A stretch of DNA of 64,000 bases from assembly GCA_009767595.1 (NCBI GenBank), contig VSDK01015126.1, positions 1-64,000 on the forward strand, read 5' to 3'. The stretch comes from Symbiodinium kawagutii (lineage: Eukaryota; Sar; Dinophyceae; Suessiales; Symbiodiniaceae). Each line of letters opens with the position of its first letter. Positions within the stretch are counted from its first letter, which is position 1. The notes under the pieces are model-generated. The model did not search any database. It had not been told where the DNA came from and saw nothing but the letters and a program-made list of their open reading frames with translations. Of the stretch, positions 10,784 to 21,757 are shown one piece after another. A program made the position numbers and the translations under genes.

Positions 10784-10898
10784 GTACAGTCTACTTGACA
10801 TATAGTCATATCATCCGGTCCCTTGCTGGACTCCAAGCGACAAGACTGCGAAAATGCCACTTGCGGTTGTATACTCAGTCAATGGGGGCAACTCCATG

Positions 10899-10919
10899 TC
10901 CGTGGAATTTTGGCTCAGA
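10899..10919 (+). other. Candidate near-full-length relict spliced leader
   Basis: TCCGTGGAATTTTGGCTCA aligns with the 22-nt dinoflagellate leader with one 1-nt gap: TCCGT at the 5' end, and A plus TTTTGGCTCA toward the 3' end (about 17 of 21 aligned positions). Such relics mark genes re-integrated from trans-spliced mRNA. Only a very short frame (ATG at 10932) follows, so any retrocopy here is decayed. Confidence 0.4.
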
Positions 10920-11230
10920 TTCCAGAGATGTGGCGCTCGCTGAAAGTTTTACCATGGCTGGAACTTGAGTTGAGCTTCTGAAGATGCATTACAGAGCCAG
11001 AGTGCAACTGGTGTCTGGAGACAGAATTAGTTTTTTTTGAAATAGGCATGTTTTTTGATTATGGGTAAAAACAGGTGTTGCTTGCGATCAACTATTCTGC
11101 AGTATGATTGACTATATTCAACTGATGCTGTTTGGGGCAGTGGGTCCACAACATTTCCTCACGAATACAATGTGCCGTTTCCTTATGAACCAGTGGTGCC
11201 GCCTTTCTTTTGATTTTCAAGATCGGACAT

Positions 11231-11340
11231 GGTGGTTTCTCAAAGTAGGGGTACCCAAAAAATCCAAAAAATTGCTGATTTGTTAATATAACTGGTTATT
11301 TGATTTTTTTATTTGGGGGTATCGCTTTTTGAGAACCGCC
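11231..11340. mobile_element. Family B inverted-repeat element (110 bp)
   Basis: Arms GGTGGTTTCTCAAAGTAGGG(GTACCC) and GGGGGTATCGCTTTTTGAGA(ACCGCC) around an AT-rich core. This is one of the best preserved B copies. Confidence 0.75.
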
Positions 11341-11796
11341 TAAATCAACCATTGCAATTTCCCATTGAAGACAAGCATGGACAAACCCACAACAATGTTT
11401 AGCCATTCGGTCCAGCTCGGCACTGTTTGCTCATGCCTCCCATTGCTCACCAGTTGATCAACCTGCCCCATGCCATTTTTGAAAATCCTTGTTGTGCCAT
11501 GTCATCCATGGTGGTGAGTCAATGCGCCATACCCCTGGGTGAGTCCCCAAAATCGTCGAACTAGTCGAGCTGTTGGGATGTTCCCCCCAATCCACAACCA
11601 TCCACAAAATAGGGGACTCCAAAAATGCTTCGTGATGATCATAGATGATTGATATTGGATGCTTTCTGGGTTATTGCTGAGGCAGACTTGTCTGAAGGCG
11701 ATGGACAGAGAGAGGGATGCTTTCTGGGTACCACCATTTTCAGAAACGTTCACCCAATGCCCAACCATAGATATTCACGTAATCCACATGCTGAAG

Positions 11797-14700
11797 CCCT
11801 TGCCCAAGGTCTATGCTTGGACCCCTTTGATGCCGGAGCTGGTGCTGCATCCTGGGACCACCATCCGAGTGAACCTCACGGCCATGCAGGTTGCGCAAGC
11901 GCCGCACAACGCCGTGGTGGCCCTGCTCACTGCGAAGCAGCGCAGCACGTTGATGGATGACTTGCAGGATGGGGCAGGTGCCGCTTGGGACGGATGAGGA
12001 GGTCGATGATGACTTGGCGCTGGTGGTTGGTTGGGTGGTTGGGGTGATGATTTTTCTCAATAAGCACATTTCAGAGGGAACAACATGAGTTGGAAGCATA
12101 TTTTTCAGGCAATGGTGGCTGGTGGTCCATCGGTGCAGGTGGCCGCAACCCAACATGGCTTGCACGGAATTTCTGGTGGACTTGTGGGGAGCCCTTCTTT
12201 ATCAGACCAAAACCAGTTCTCTGATTTTTGGTAGCTATCGTGTTTTTCACCTTCCACAAAAGTAAATGGTCAGGATTGTTTGGAGGCCCCCTTTTGAGAA
12301 CGTTTGCTTTATTTTATAAGGAGTCTTCGCCCGGGGTTTCCTAATGTCTCAAAATAGGAGACCCGTAAGTCATCCAACATCAATCAATTGTAGTGATAGA
12401 CCCGCCATTTCTTTAAGTCATCCCATATCAATGATTTATGTTCAAAAACTCACCAGTTTGGGGTCCCCCATTCTAGGAAACCCCCCAAGGGTGGTTTCCC
12501 AATGCCAGGTTCACCAGGGACACCTCCCACGCTGCCGACCTACTCCAGGCTATTCGCCCAACCTGTGGCGCTCCAGTCTGGCGAGCCCTGTGCATGCGAC
12601 GTTCACCACTTGGAGCCAAGAGCCACAAGCCCTAGGTGCCAGATGGTGCCAGGATCCGTAGGGTTCACATAGCCAGGATTCGCACAGGACTCCTAGGGCA
12701 GCTTTCTTCACATAGCACACAGGAAATGACAGGTACATATCTTTTGCAGGTTGGCAGTGCAGTTTCACCATCAAAGAACCATGGAAATGACAATGATGTC
12801 ACATTCAGTTTTGAACTTGTCATGTTTATTGTTTATGTTGGTTCGCAGTTTTTTCATAGTCCCCAAAATTATTCATGAACACATTTTTGGTTGGTGCAAA
12901 TCATTGTACTGTGCTGTGGGTTGCACCTCCAACAATAATGTAATAACAAGTGAGAGGCTAGTACCGACCATCATCCGATGAGGATGACTAAAAGATGCTT
13001 TGATGGCTGTATTCGAATGCGTACTGGATGCTTGTTGGCACATGTACGTGCAACGGCTATACGCAATGGATGCGCGCAACGGATTACAATATCGCGCAGC
13101 ACTAGTTCAATAGTTGAGTTGGCTCCAGAGAGGAGAGAACGTCACCTGAAAATGTACGGTTTTGTTCTGGGTTTTCATGTGCTTTGAGAGGGCGGCGCAA
13201 TTGTTGTCACTCTACATTTTTGACGTCCCGGCATGTCCCGGCGGTCTAACGGGGTGAGGATATTATTTCCTACTGGTGGAAAGGTGAGATCCATCGTAAG
13301 TGACACCATAGTGATTTTAGTTCACTGTTGTCAATATGATCCTAGTGATTGATGATGATGGAATCTGATGCTGGTATTCTCTGACTGTAGCTGAACATTG
13401 TTCATGCTCAGCAGGGGCCACTGTGAAGAGCAGGCAGTTTTGATAGCAACTTGCGTTAACCCATATTAGCTGGCTGATCACTCATGCTTAGTTAGAGCTG
13501 TTTACTATCCATTGTTGGACCAAAAGATGCAGCAATCAGCCATTGCGCTAGGTGTGATTGAGACCCGATCGCTGTTGCCACCCACTGTGGTCACTGGAGA
13601 AGTGAGCTTTGAAGCCATCGAAGGACATCACCTCCCGCCCGAACTGCAGGTCACCGGGGGATGGTCATGCCACAGCTAAGTAAGTGGTGATGTACTCTAC
13701 CTCAGGCTAATTCTTTTAGAATGCGGGTTATTTGGCTGGGAGGGATTTTACAACCGGTTACTTGAGGGGGTGGGAGGGATCTAAGGCAGGGGCCATTGGT
13801 TGCCCGGTCAAGTGCGGATTTTGCTTCAACGCGTGGTTGCGAAGCTGCACCGTCACAAAACAAGCATGTCTATAACCTGGACAGTGCAATTGAGTGCTTT
13901 AATCACGGCTGGTGTATTTGACATCTTGACATCATGCTAGCATGCACCTGTAGATCAAATGTTGTATTCCCTTTGGGTATGGGATAGTCACTCAGGAACC
14001 GGGCCGATTTAAGACGCGGAACAATGGCCTAGGTCATGTCAAGAAGAGATGTTGAATTAAATATTCCGTATAGTTGGTTAAAAATGACTTACAATATGAA
14101 TGTTTGCATAGAGTATTCAAACCTAATGTCATTGCCTTTGCCAAGGCGTCATTCATGCAATCATGTTGCACACATGGAGCTCCCGCAGGTGGCGTGTCAG
14201 GCAGTCAGTTTCCTATGCTTTGCCTGTGTGTGTTCGCTGGTGGCGCTTCTGGCGTGGGTGATCCTCAAGAAAAATTGGAGAAACCGTTCCTGGGGACAGC
14301 AGCAGCCTTTGTATGTCTTCATTATGGGGTGGAGCGTTGCCATATCCCATGTGATTCTTTCCCCACCTGCCAGGTGAGGGTTGTTAGATTTTTATGTCAG
14401 TTGCTGCTCCTCTCCTCTCCTCTTCTTCTCCTCCTCGCCGGACCTCAACCACGACCATCCACGCCCAGTGTTCCCTGCCAGACCTCAACCACGATCATCC
14501 ACGCCCAGTGTTCCCTGCNNNNNNNNNNNNNNNNNNNNNNNNNNNNNNNNNNNNNNNNNNNNNNNNNNNNNNNNNNNNNNNNNNNNNNNNNNNNNNNNNN
14601 NNNNNNNNNNNNNNNNNNNNNNNNNNNNNNNNNNNNNNNNNNNNNNNNNNNNNNNNNNNNNNNNNNNNNNNNNNNNNNNNNNNNNNNNNNNNNNNNNNNN

Positions 14701-17700
14701 NNNNNNNNNNNNNNNNNNNNNNNNNNNNNNNNNNNNNNNNNNNNNNNNNNNNNNNNNNNNNNNNNNNNNNNNNNNNNNNNNNNNNNNNNNNNNNNNNNNN
14801 NNNNNNNNNNNNNNNNNNNNNNNNNNNNNNNNNNNNNNNNNNNNNNNNNNNNNNNNNNNNNNNNNNNNNNNNNNNNNNNNNNNNNNNNNNNNNNNNNNNN
14901 NNNNNNNNNNNNNNNNNNNNNNNNNNNNNNNNNNNNNNNNNNNNNNNNNNNNNNNNNNNNNNNNNNNNNNNNNNNNNNNNNNNNNNNNNNNNNNNNNNNN
15001 NNNNNNNNNNNNNNNNNNNNNNNNNNNNNNNNNNNNNNNNNNNNNNNNNNNNNNNNNNNNNNNNNNNNNNNNNNNNNNNNNNNNNNNNNNNNNNNNNNNN
15101 NNNNNNNNNNNNNNNNNNNNNNNNNNNNNNNNNNNNNNNNNNNNNNNNNNNNNNNNNNNNNNNNNNNNNNNNNNNNNNNNNNNNNNNNNNNNNNNNNNNN
15201 NNNNNNNNNNNNNNNNNNNNNNNNNNNNNNNNNNNNNAAGCTATGCCAGATAGAATGCCAAAAGCTATGCCAGATAGAATGCCAAAAGCTATGCCAGATG
15301 GAATACCAAAAGCTATGCCAGATACAGTGCCAAAAGCTATGCCAGATAGAATGCCAAAAGCTATGCCAGATACAATGCCAGAAGCTATGCCAGATAGAAT
15401 GCCAAAAGCTATGCCAGATAGAATGCCAAAAGCTATGCCAGATAGAATGCCAAAAGCTATGCCAGATAGAATGTCAAAAGCTATGCCAGATATGCCTGCG
15501 TCAGATTTGCATGTGATGGTGGGGATCACACGAAGTAAAGTAATTGGAAGTTGTTTTTTTGTTGTCAAGTTTCTTGTTATGTCATCATTCATGATGGGTT
15601 TTGGGGTGGAAGTCAAAAACCACCCCAGCAGCTGGATTATTTTGATCAGTGGGGCTCAATCATGGCCAAAGAGTTGCTGGTGCGCATCAATCATCACCCT
15701 CTTGAATTCGGAAAGGTATTTGGGGACCAGCTAAAGTGAACAGCTTGTGCAATCTCCAACCCCACAAAAAAGTGAACGCGCTCTGGACCGGGATGTCCAA
15801 CTCATCAATTGTGATGATGTTTGAGCGTGTTTGTCGTCCCTCCCGGGCTTTCTATATACAGCTTTCCGAGTTTGCACCTGCACCCCGCGCCAGTCTTCAC
15901 CATTTCTCATTGCATTCTCACCCCCATGAAGGGAGATGTGAACCCAGACATGCGTTGAGCATCGGCAGTGTGCTGCCCGGTCTGTTTTCAGTTCAACATT
16001 GAAAAGGTAACAGACGAGATAGCTTACAGTACGAGAATTACGAATCGCCAAGTGCTTGCTTTTACTCGTAGCATGTTTTCGTGTTGCTTCACACTTCGGT
16101 CTTCCCTGTCAACGAGGCATACATTTGGCCTTTTTCGTTTGCCTCGTCCTGAAGTTTGTGTGGCTGCTTTCGTGGCTGCTGGATATGTCTGATGCAGATA
16201 GGACAGGTCGCCCTTCGATATTTCGTGAAGGGTTTACAGAATTGGTGAAAGACGTGCAGGATGTGTGTGGCTTGGCTCCCTGCCCTGGAGCATTGGAATC
16301 AGGGTCACGACATGCCACAACGTTCAGCCCCTGGTCCGTGGATATGTTTGGTTGGAGATGGTTGGAGTTATTGCATTTGGAATTCTAATAAATTTACCTG
16401 CATTTTTGAGCCAATTCAGATTTGACAAGGGTCGCTGACCTTCACTGCATAGCCACCGAAATGAACATGTGGCAAGCAGCAGTGACACATGGCACCAGCT
16501 GTAGGCGTCCTTGGCCTTTTCTTTCTCATTGGTGCCTCGGCTGCGCCAGGGTTTTGCAGGGTCTGGCCACTGATCAGCCATGAAGGAACAAAAACAAAAG
16601 GGTTGGTTGATCGACAAGCACTTTGGCAGGGGAAACGCGATCATTTCATGAGTGGAACCGGTTGATTGACAAGCATACTTTTGGAATGGCGCCAGTAGCC
16701 ACCAGAGAATCAACGACAGGCAACAGCTTGCTACCCTCAATGGTTGACTGATCCAGAACCAAGAATTTCATAGAATTTCGGGCAACAGTTGCAGCCACCA
16801 AGATCCACCAAGCAGATAAGCAAAAACAACCAACCAACGCGTACGTACGAGACCTGGGTACCACTGGGTGCCCGGTTCCTCAGCAACTTCCAGGTGTCGG
16901 TTGGAAGATCACTCGCTCTGCGCTGAGAAGCTCGGAATGGATGTTCGTTTTGGTGGCCCTGACGGTGGGGATGTTGCTACGACTTATGGCGCTGCTGTGC
17001 AGCGTGATGGGAGCCTGTCACTTGGAGGCGGTGATGGGGGCCATGGTTGGTGAGAAGGGTTGACCATGGCTGAGTTAAGACTGGCTGGTGGATGATGGAT
17101 CATCGAGAAATGGTTGGTGGTTGGATGATGGTGATTGACTGGCTGGTGGTTTTGAATATGTTCTATTTTCCCTAGTAATGATTGACAAATGGTTGACTGA
17201 TCTTTTTCACAGGGGTTGAAATCACCAACCAGTTGATGTTGGTCGATAGTAAACTTCATGACTAACTCAATGATGGTTGATAATGGGTGAACTCGACAAG
17301 TTGAAAAGCAATCGGCCTATAGACTTGAAATATTAATTCAACCCTTCTAGATCTGTTAGTTCTTCGATCAGTCGAGGGTGCTGGCCAACTTCCGTTCCTT
17401 GAGGCTTGCACAGAGATTCGTGTCTGAGACGATCAACGCAGGTAGGTTCAACATCCCAACAGCCCAACCGCATGGCTTTTCAACGCTTTTCAACAGCGGT
17501 GCACCAAGGCAATCCGTTGCGGTACAGGCTGACGGTCTTCACCGTGAATGCCCTGTGCTCCTTGGTGGTCATCGTGGCCACCAATTTCAACATCTTCTTG
17601 CTGACTCGGCAGCTGCAGGAGTCGCACGTCACACAGGAGGCCGCCTTTGTCTATGCCAAAGTGTATGCCTTCTTGAGATTTCGCGTGTGTGCTTGGGCAG

Positions 17701-19281
17701 CGTCTAGACTAGGTCATGCAGGTCTAGGCAGGTCGGTAATTTAGCAATGCATACAGGTTAATAATTTTTGGTGATGGTGAATTTCGGGTGAGCGATTTGA
17801 ATGTCTAGACTAGGTGATGCTTAACAATGATATGATAATAATAGTAATTTATTGAGATGATTGCATTCCTGAAAGCGAAGCGAACAGTTGACCCTCAGGG
17901 CTTAAATGATGAATTTCCGCACTTTGGACAGCTTTTTCGGAGGTTCCATGTTCATTTTCAGGGTGGCTGTGGGGCCGTTCTTCTTAGGGCCGTTCCTGCA
18001 GCAATGACGGAAAATCATGCTACTTAAGCCATTAAGTTCTTTATGTATGGTGATGTTGTTTTGTTGATTTGCAGCCCTTTTCCCCAGAAAGCCCTGCAAC
18101 ATCCTGCAACAATGTCAGTTGCGCGTATGTCGCGGCAATTGGCGACTCGTTTCCATGGGATCCTTTGAGCTCGACAGTACCTCAAGGGGTGCCAATACAG
18201 GATTTCACCGGATGAGCTGAAGCCAACATTGACAGATGGCCGCTGAGGTTACCTCTACTTCATCATGCTGGAGGTCCTTTCTGGCGCTGCTTTACGGGTG
18301 ATGAGTGTGAGATCCGTATGGATGATCAGAGAGCTGGTGGAGTGGGGAATCCTCACTGCCGTTCTGTGGGTGTGGCGTCCAGGTTACATGGAGGAGTATA
18401 AGGCGCAGGGCTGCGAATGAGAAAGGGTGGTTCACAGTGGTCAGCAATGGATGGTTAGTTTCGGTGATGGTTGGCAACATTGACCATGTTGATAATGGCT
18501 GACTGATAGTGGTTGGCACCTGGCTCAGAATGATTGCATCATGTGGGGACTTTTCGGGATATATATAGTCCGTATAGTCTGTATCTATATTTGATCCGTT
18601 GGGAATGCTCTAACAAGCCTAGCTGCCTGCAGCTGGACTGTTCCACCGGTAGTTTCTCAATCTGCGAATTCAGAAATGTTTGCAACTTGAGCTGCTCAGG
18701 GAGAGATATGCAATGAGGTAAGAAATCATGGCAGCAGTTGGGCAAGGCCCAATCCGGCGTTTCTTCCGCACAAGAAATTGGGCCTTACCATGCCTTACCT
18801 AAGTGGTCCCCACTGGTTTGTGGTTTCAATGTTTCAGACATTTGTTGTTTCCCCTGGTTTTTTTCAAATGATTGGTGTGTGGTTGTCCCCTAACACAGGG
18901 CCGGCGCCATCCACAGCGTTCGTTATCGTCCGCACGTGTCCGTTCAAATGATTGGTTGGTTGACCAATGTCTTTCATTAGGGCGATGCTTGTGCTTTCCG
19001 CCGGGGGGTCGCTCGCTTCTCAAGTTGAACCAGGTTGGTTGACCAAGATCTTTCATAGGCCCAATGAATTGGTTCACTAACATTAGTTGACTAATGATTG
19101 GTTGGTTGGTTGGTATGACATACAGTAGGGGTTATGCCCACCAAGCAGGCAAGGTTATGACCCACTTCCATTGGAGATCCTCGGCCAAGACGAGACGAGC
19201 TGTCAGGTCTTTGAGCTGGCAGACCCCGCAGAAGTGCACAGCAGTTCGGAAGATGCGGAGGCTGCTGACCTTGGTGATTGA
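11797..19281 (+). CDS. GOST/LUSTR-type seven-transmembrane protein (GPR107/TMEM87-like), multi-exon
   Basis: Family knowledge: these Golgi/endosome membrane proteins have a lumenal beta-domain, a conserved G-x-LP-x-L before TM1, seven helices and an acidic tail. Seen here: exon 13534 or 13552-13649 ends VSFEAIEGHHLPPELQ in phase 0; exon 14189-14373 holds TM1 (CSLVALLAWVILKKNWRNRS) and TM2; after the N gap, 16072-16224 holds LVLKFVWLLSWLLDMSDADR then TGRPSIF, resembling the LK..D..RTG motif; 16894-17045 (joined in phase) is hydrophobic; 17372-17441 and 17497-17684 are separated by a 55-nt GT-AG intron; 18274-18382 ends ELVEWGILTAVLWVWRP, like the WRP/FRP after TM7; 19154-19281 is the acidic tail with stop TGA. 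Likely lumenal exons are 11797/11809-11977 and 12509-12635 (two frames open). One exon is missing between 14373 and 16072 by phase, possibly inside the gap. Start and first exons are not resolved. Confidence 0.55.
12333..12486. mobile_element. Family B inverted-repeat element (154 bp)
   Basis: Left arm GGGGTTTCCTAATGTCTCAA(AATAGGAGACCC), right arm TTTGGGGTCCCCCATTCTAG(GAAACCCCCC). It sits in an intron of the seven-transmembrane gene and ends about 20 bp before the acceptor of the exon at 12509. Confidence 0.65.
14441..14518 (+). repeat. 40-bp tandem repeat at gap edge
   Basis: GACCTCAACCACGACCATCC plus 20 further bases is repeated at 14441 and 14481, and the second copy runs into the N gap. 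The array probably caused the assembly break. Confidence 0.85.
14519..15237. other. Assembly gap (719 N)
   Basis: Run of N. Tandem repeats of different unit length flank both sides (40 bp left, 24 bp right), so the true length may differ. Long translated frames through the N are meaningless. Confidence 1.
15238..15493 (+). repeat. 24-bp tandem array
   Basis: About 10.5 copies of AAAGCTATGCCAGATAGAAT+GCCA, with substitutions such as ATACAATG and ATGGAATA. Because 24 is a multiple of three it stays open in several frames, but splice logic places it in an intron of the seven-transmembrane gene. The following 15630-15739 stretch (QQLDYFDQWGSIMAKELLVR then stop TGA) has exon-like codons and may be a separate or alternative exon. 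Confidence 0.9.
17139..17232. mobile_element. Family A introner-like inverted-repeat element (94 bp)
   Basis: Left tip CTGGCTGGTGGTTTTGAAT, right tip TTGAAATCACCAACCAG, with inner TTTTCCCTAG and CACAGGGG. It lies inside the 17046-17371 intron of the seven-transmembrane gene. The family's tips read CTG|GT... and ...CCAG|, that is, donor and acceptor. Confidence 0.75.
18945..19062. mobile_element. Two truncated family A right halves
   Basis: GATTGGTTGGTTGACCAATG then TCTTTCATTAGGG, and about 90 bp later GGTTGGTTGACCAAGATCTT then TCATAGG. Between them a GC-rich 50-bp stretch is open (AMLVLSAGGSLASQVEP) and another precedes them (AGAIHSVRYRPHVSVQM). These could be micro-exons, or simply intron of the seven-transmembrane gene. 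Confidence 0.5.
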
Positions 19282-19569
19282 ATGACTCTTGAGCCATGGT
19301 TTCCATCAGGTAGGTGACTCCTGGTTTACCATAGTTTACCATGGATCAGTTGCGCTTGGTGACTGATGAGGATCGAACTTCATGTTGAAGCTGAAACTTT
19401 TAGCCCTGATCCAATCTGATCCACTTGGTTTACCATGGTTTCACCTACCGGAGCCTGAGAGACCCAATGGTGGAACCTGAAACTTCAACTGAAGCCATGG
19501 GCAATCTGAGAATTTTCAGATCCAGTCCCAGTGCTTCTATGTTTCAGAGCTGTCCTCACAAAGTTTGAG

Positions 19570-19657
19570 GGACACAGCAGGGCAAAACTCCTGTTTCGCT
19601 TCTGGATGTGCACGTGTTTGAGAATGTTGCGGCAGAGAAAATGGATCAGAAGAGGGG
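19570..19657 (+). CDS. Exon candidate, unknown protein
   Basis: Acceptor TTTGAG|GG, then GKTPVSLLDVHVFENVAAEK then MDQKR, then a GGGG|GTGATC donor. A 106-codon frame (19531-19851) and a 120-codon minus frame also cover the area; this frame has the most exon-like codon use. No domain recognised. Confidence 0.35.
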
Positions 19658-20089
19658 GTGATCTTCACCATGTTTTGACCGTTGCCTGGGCTATGTGTTG
19701 TTTTTCGTTGGTTGCCACGCGTCACTTGAAGCTGCACATCTTCAAAAAGGATGCTGAGGGAATCTGCAATAGTTGGCTTTTCGTAGGCAATCAGACTTTG
19801 CAAGGTCGTCCCCCTGGAAAATGCGTGGACAAACGAGAAATATTGGTGTAACGGCTTTGACCAATGGCAAATTACCAGTATACATTCCGAGCATTTCAAC
19901 AGTCAAGACGCCGTTGCCTCATTTGCTGTGCGCTTCGATGTGGGACAAGCCCAAGGGACAAACCCATTGTGAATTCGAACGGTTGTGACACTGTGATTGG
20001 TTCGCTTATTTATTGGTCACTTCAACTTCTGCATGTGTGCGCCCACGAGGCTCTGGATAGCCTTTGGATGATCCAACTTGAATGAAATT

Positions 20090-20137
20090 CTGGCTTGACC
20101 TAACATTTTTCATCGGGGTGGTTCAACCACCAACCAG
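20090..20137. mobile_element. Truncated family A element supplying an acceptor
   Basis: CTGGCTTGACCTAACATTTT, then TCATCGGGGTGGTTCAACCA, then CCAACCAG. The right tip CCACCAACCAG| is immediately followed by coding sequence (exon 20138-20267). The inner GGTGGTTCAACCACC is itself a palindrome. Confidence 0.6.
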
Positions 20138-20267
20138 AATGCAACTCCCTGAAGAACCCGCTTCTGAGGTCAGAATCATGCGCGAATTCGTCGCTGTGAT
20201 CAGGCGACACCTTGGGCCATGTCAGAACACCTGCTGCAATATGCATAGTCGTTGGTCACCATGGTGA
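20138..20267 (+). CDS. Terminal exon, unknown protein
   Basis: Begins directly after the family A tip CAACCAG| and reads MQLPEEPASEVRIMREFVAV then IRRHLGPCQNTCC, ending at TGA 20265-20267. The ATG at 20139 could also be a start. An amphipathic helix is followed by a Cys cluster; no family recognised. Confidence 0.5.
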
Positions 20268-20269
20268 AG

Positions 20270-21070
20270 CACCATTGACGGCTAGTAGCGAATTCAGTGT
20301 GATCGCTGCTGGCATCATAATGTGAACCAAAAAATGAGTATATTTTGTGCTCATGTGTTTAACTAGTTTAGCTAGTTGACAGGCAAAGCAGCAGTAGCAA
20401 TCATCCAGTGAGGTCAAAAATGAGCAGCGTGGCTCAAGAAGTGCAAGAAATTGTGCAATCGGTGTTCTGACAGCTTTGAGGCTAGTTGATCTCACCCAGA
20501 AATTCGCAGGCATCACACATGTGTTTGGTTGGGGGTTCACACGAGAGACAGTTTTGGTTGACAACATGATTCATTTTCCCTAGAATACGCAATTGATTGC
20601 TTGGGTGATTTTTTTCAACCACCATTTGTTTTTTTTGTTTGCTCCCGGCTTGATGCTCAATGAAAACCCCTGTGGCTTACATCCAGTGATCAGGAACCAG
20701 ACGCAGTCAGTGCTTTCTGCCATGTACAGCCTGTAGTATTTCTTGGTTGGGGGCCACCTCAAATGAACCAGACCATTGATTTCCCGTGCCGCCATCCCAT
20801 CCATGATTCTGGTTTTACATGTGGCCAATGTATTTGCACTGATGGCAAGCGTTTGAATATAGGTCAGCATTGGAGAACTGCCCCGCAGTGGAGGAAGTTG
20901 CGTTCAAATTCAGTGGATTAAAAAAGGATAAACAAGGCATTGCTTTGCCCGCAAATATCCAAAACATGTAGGCTGTTCAGTACACCACTTTGGTCCCAAA
21001 CTGCTCTCCACTGGAAAATCCTTGCCATCGATAGCCCTTAGCATTTGCTCACCTTACTGTCCTCAAGTTG
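20270..21070. other. Mostly intronic or intergenic
   Basis: A family A-like stretch lies at about 20549-20630 (TTTTCCCTAGAATACG then TTTCAACCACC). A tiny possible exon at 20420-20460 reads SSVAQEVQEIVQS before GTGTTC. The minus frames here have no support. Confidence 0.35.
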
Positions 21071-21073
21071 CAG

Positions 21074-21203
21074 CAGAAAAAGAGAAGACCCCGAAGCTGC
21101 AAGGATGTGGGACTTTGTTCGGCTGGGCGCGTGTACTTTATCGGATTGACCTCGCGTTGGTTCGAACGACGAGTAGCACATTTGGTCATCCGCGATGCAC
21201 CAG
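21074..21203 (+). CDS. Exon, frame uncertain
   Basis: Good acceptor (CAAGTTGCAG|) and donor (CACCAG|GTTTTT). Two frames are open: one reads AEKEKTPKLQGCGTLFGWAR, the other GRVYFIGLTSRWFERRVAHL then VIRDAP. The second looks slightly more protein-like. Product unknown. Confidence 0.45.
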
Positions 21204-21757
21204 GTTTTTCACCGTGTTGGTGGTGGGTGTTCTGGGTCAATGAACTGCCTGAGCTTCCCAAGCATTCAAAAACTTCCTGATGACTTTCCAGAATTGGGTT
21301 GAGAAATCACACGGCTGAAAATTCCAGGTCAAACCACGGCTTTCCGTTCTAATCCCATACAAATCCGGTGGGTGCTTGCCTCCTGGATGGTGGAATGTGT
21401 GGGACAAAGGTGGGATCCTACACATGCTAACACAGAGACATTTTGTTTCTATTCACGTGTGCCGCAGATGCACTGCTTTTTGCAAGCTGCAGCATTCTCG
21501 ATGCCAGCGACCTGCCTTCCATGTGCATTGACCCTGAAGTGACTTGAAGCCATTCAGATTTAAACAAACAACAAACACACATTTATGGTACATAAAAAAC
21601 GCACCAAATACCAACTGCCTTGCTGGATAAACCATGGTTCGCCTTCATCAGGGGTTCAGCATCACCACCAGAGAAGCACACCTTTCAATTGGATCAATGA
21701 CTTGTGGAAAGCCTCGAAGGTAGAGCATCACGTTGCCAGAAAAATCCGGGGGCGGCC

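Noticed and set aside
15238..15493. CRISPR-like array
   Set aside because: Units are contiguous 24-bp repeats with no unique spacers, in a eukaryotic context; it is a simple tandem repeat.
14074..15516. 480-codon ORF across the N gap
   Set aside because: Half is N and the rest is intron, a different frame of the membrane exon and a tandem repeat. The frame containing the TM helix fits splice phase better.
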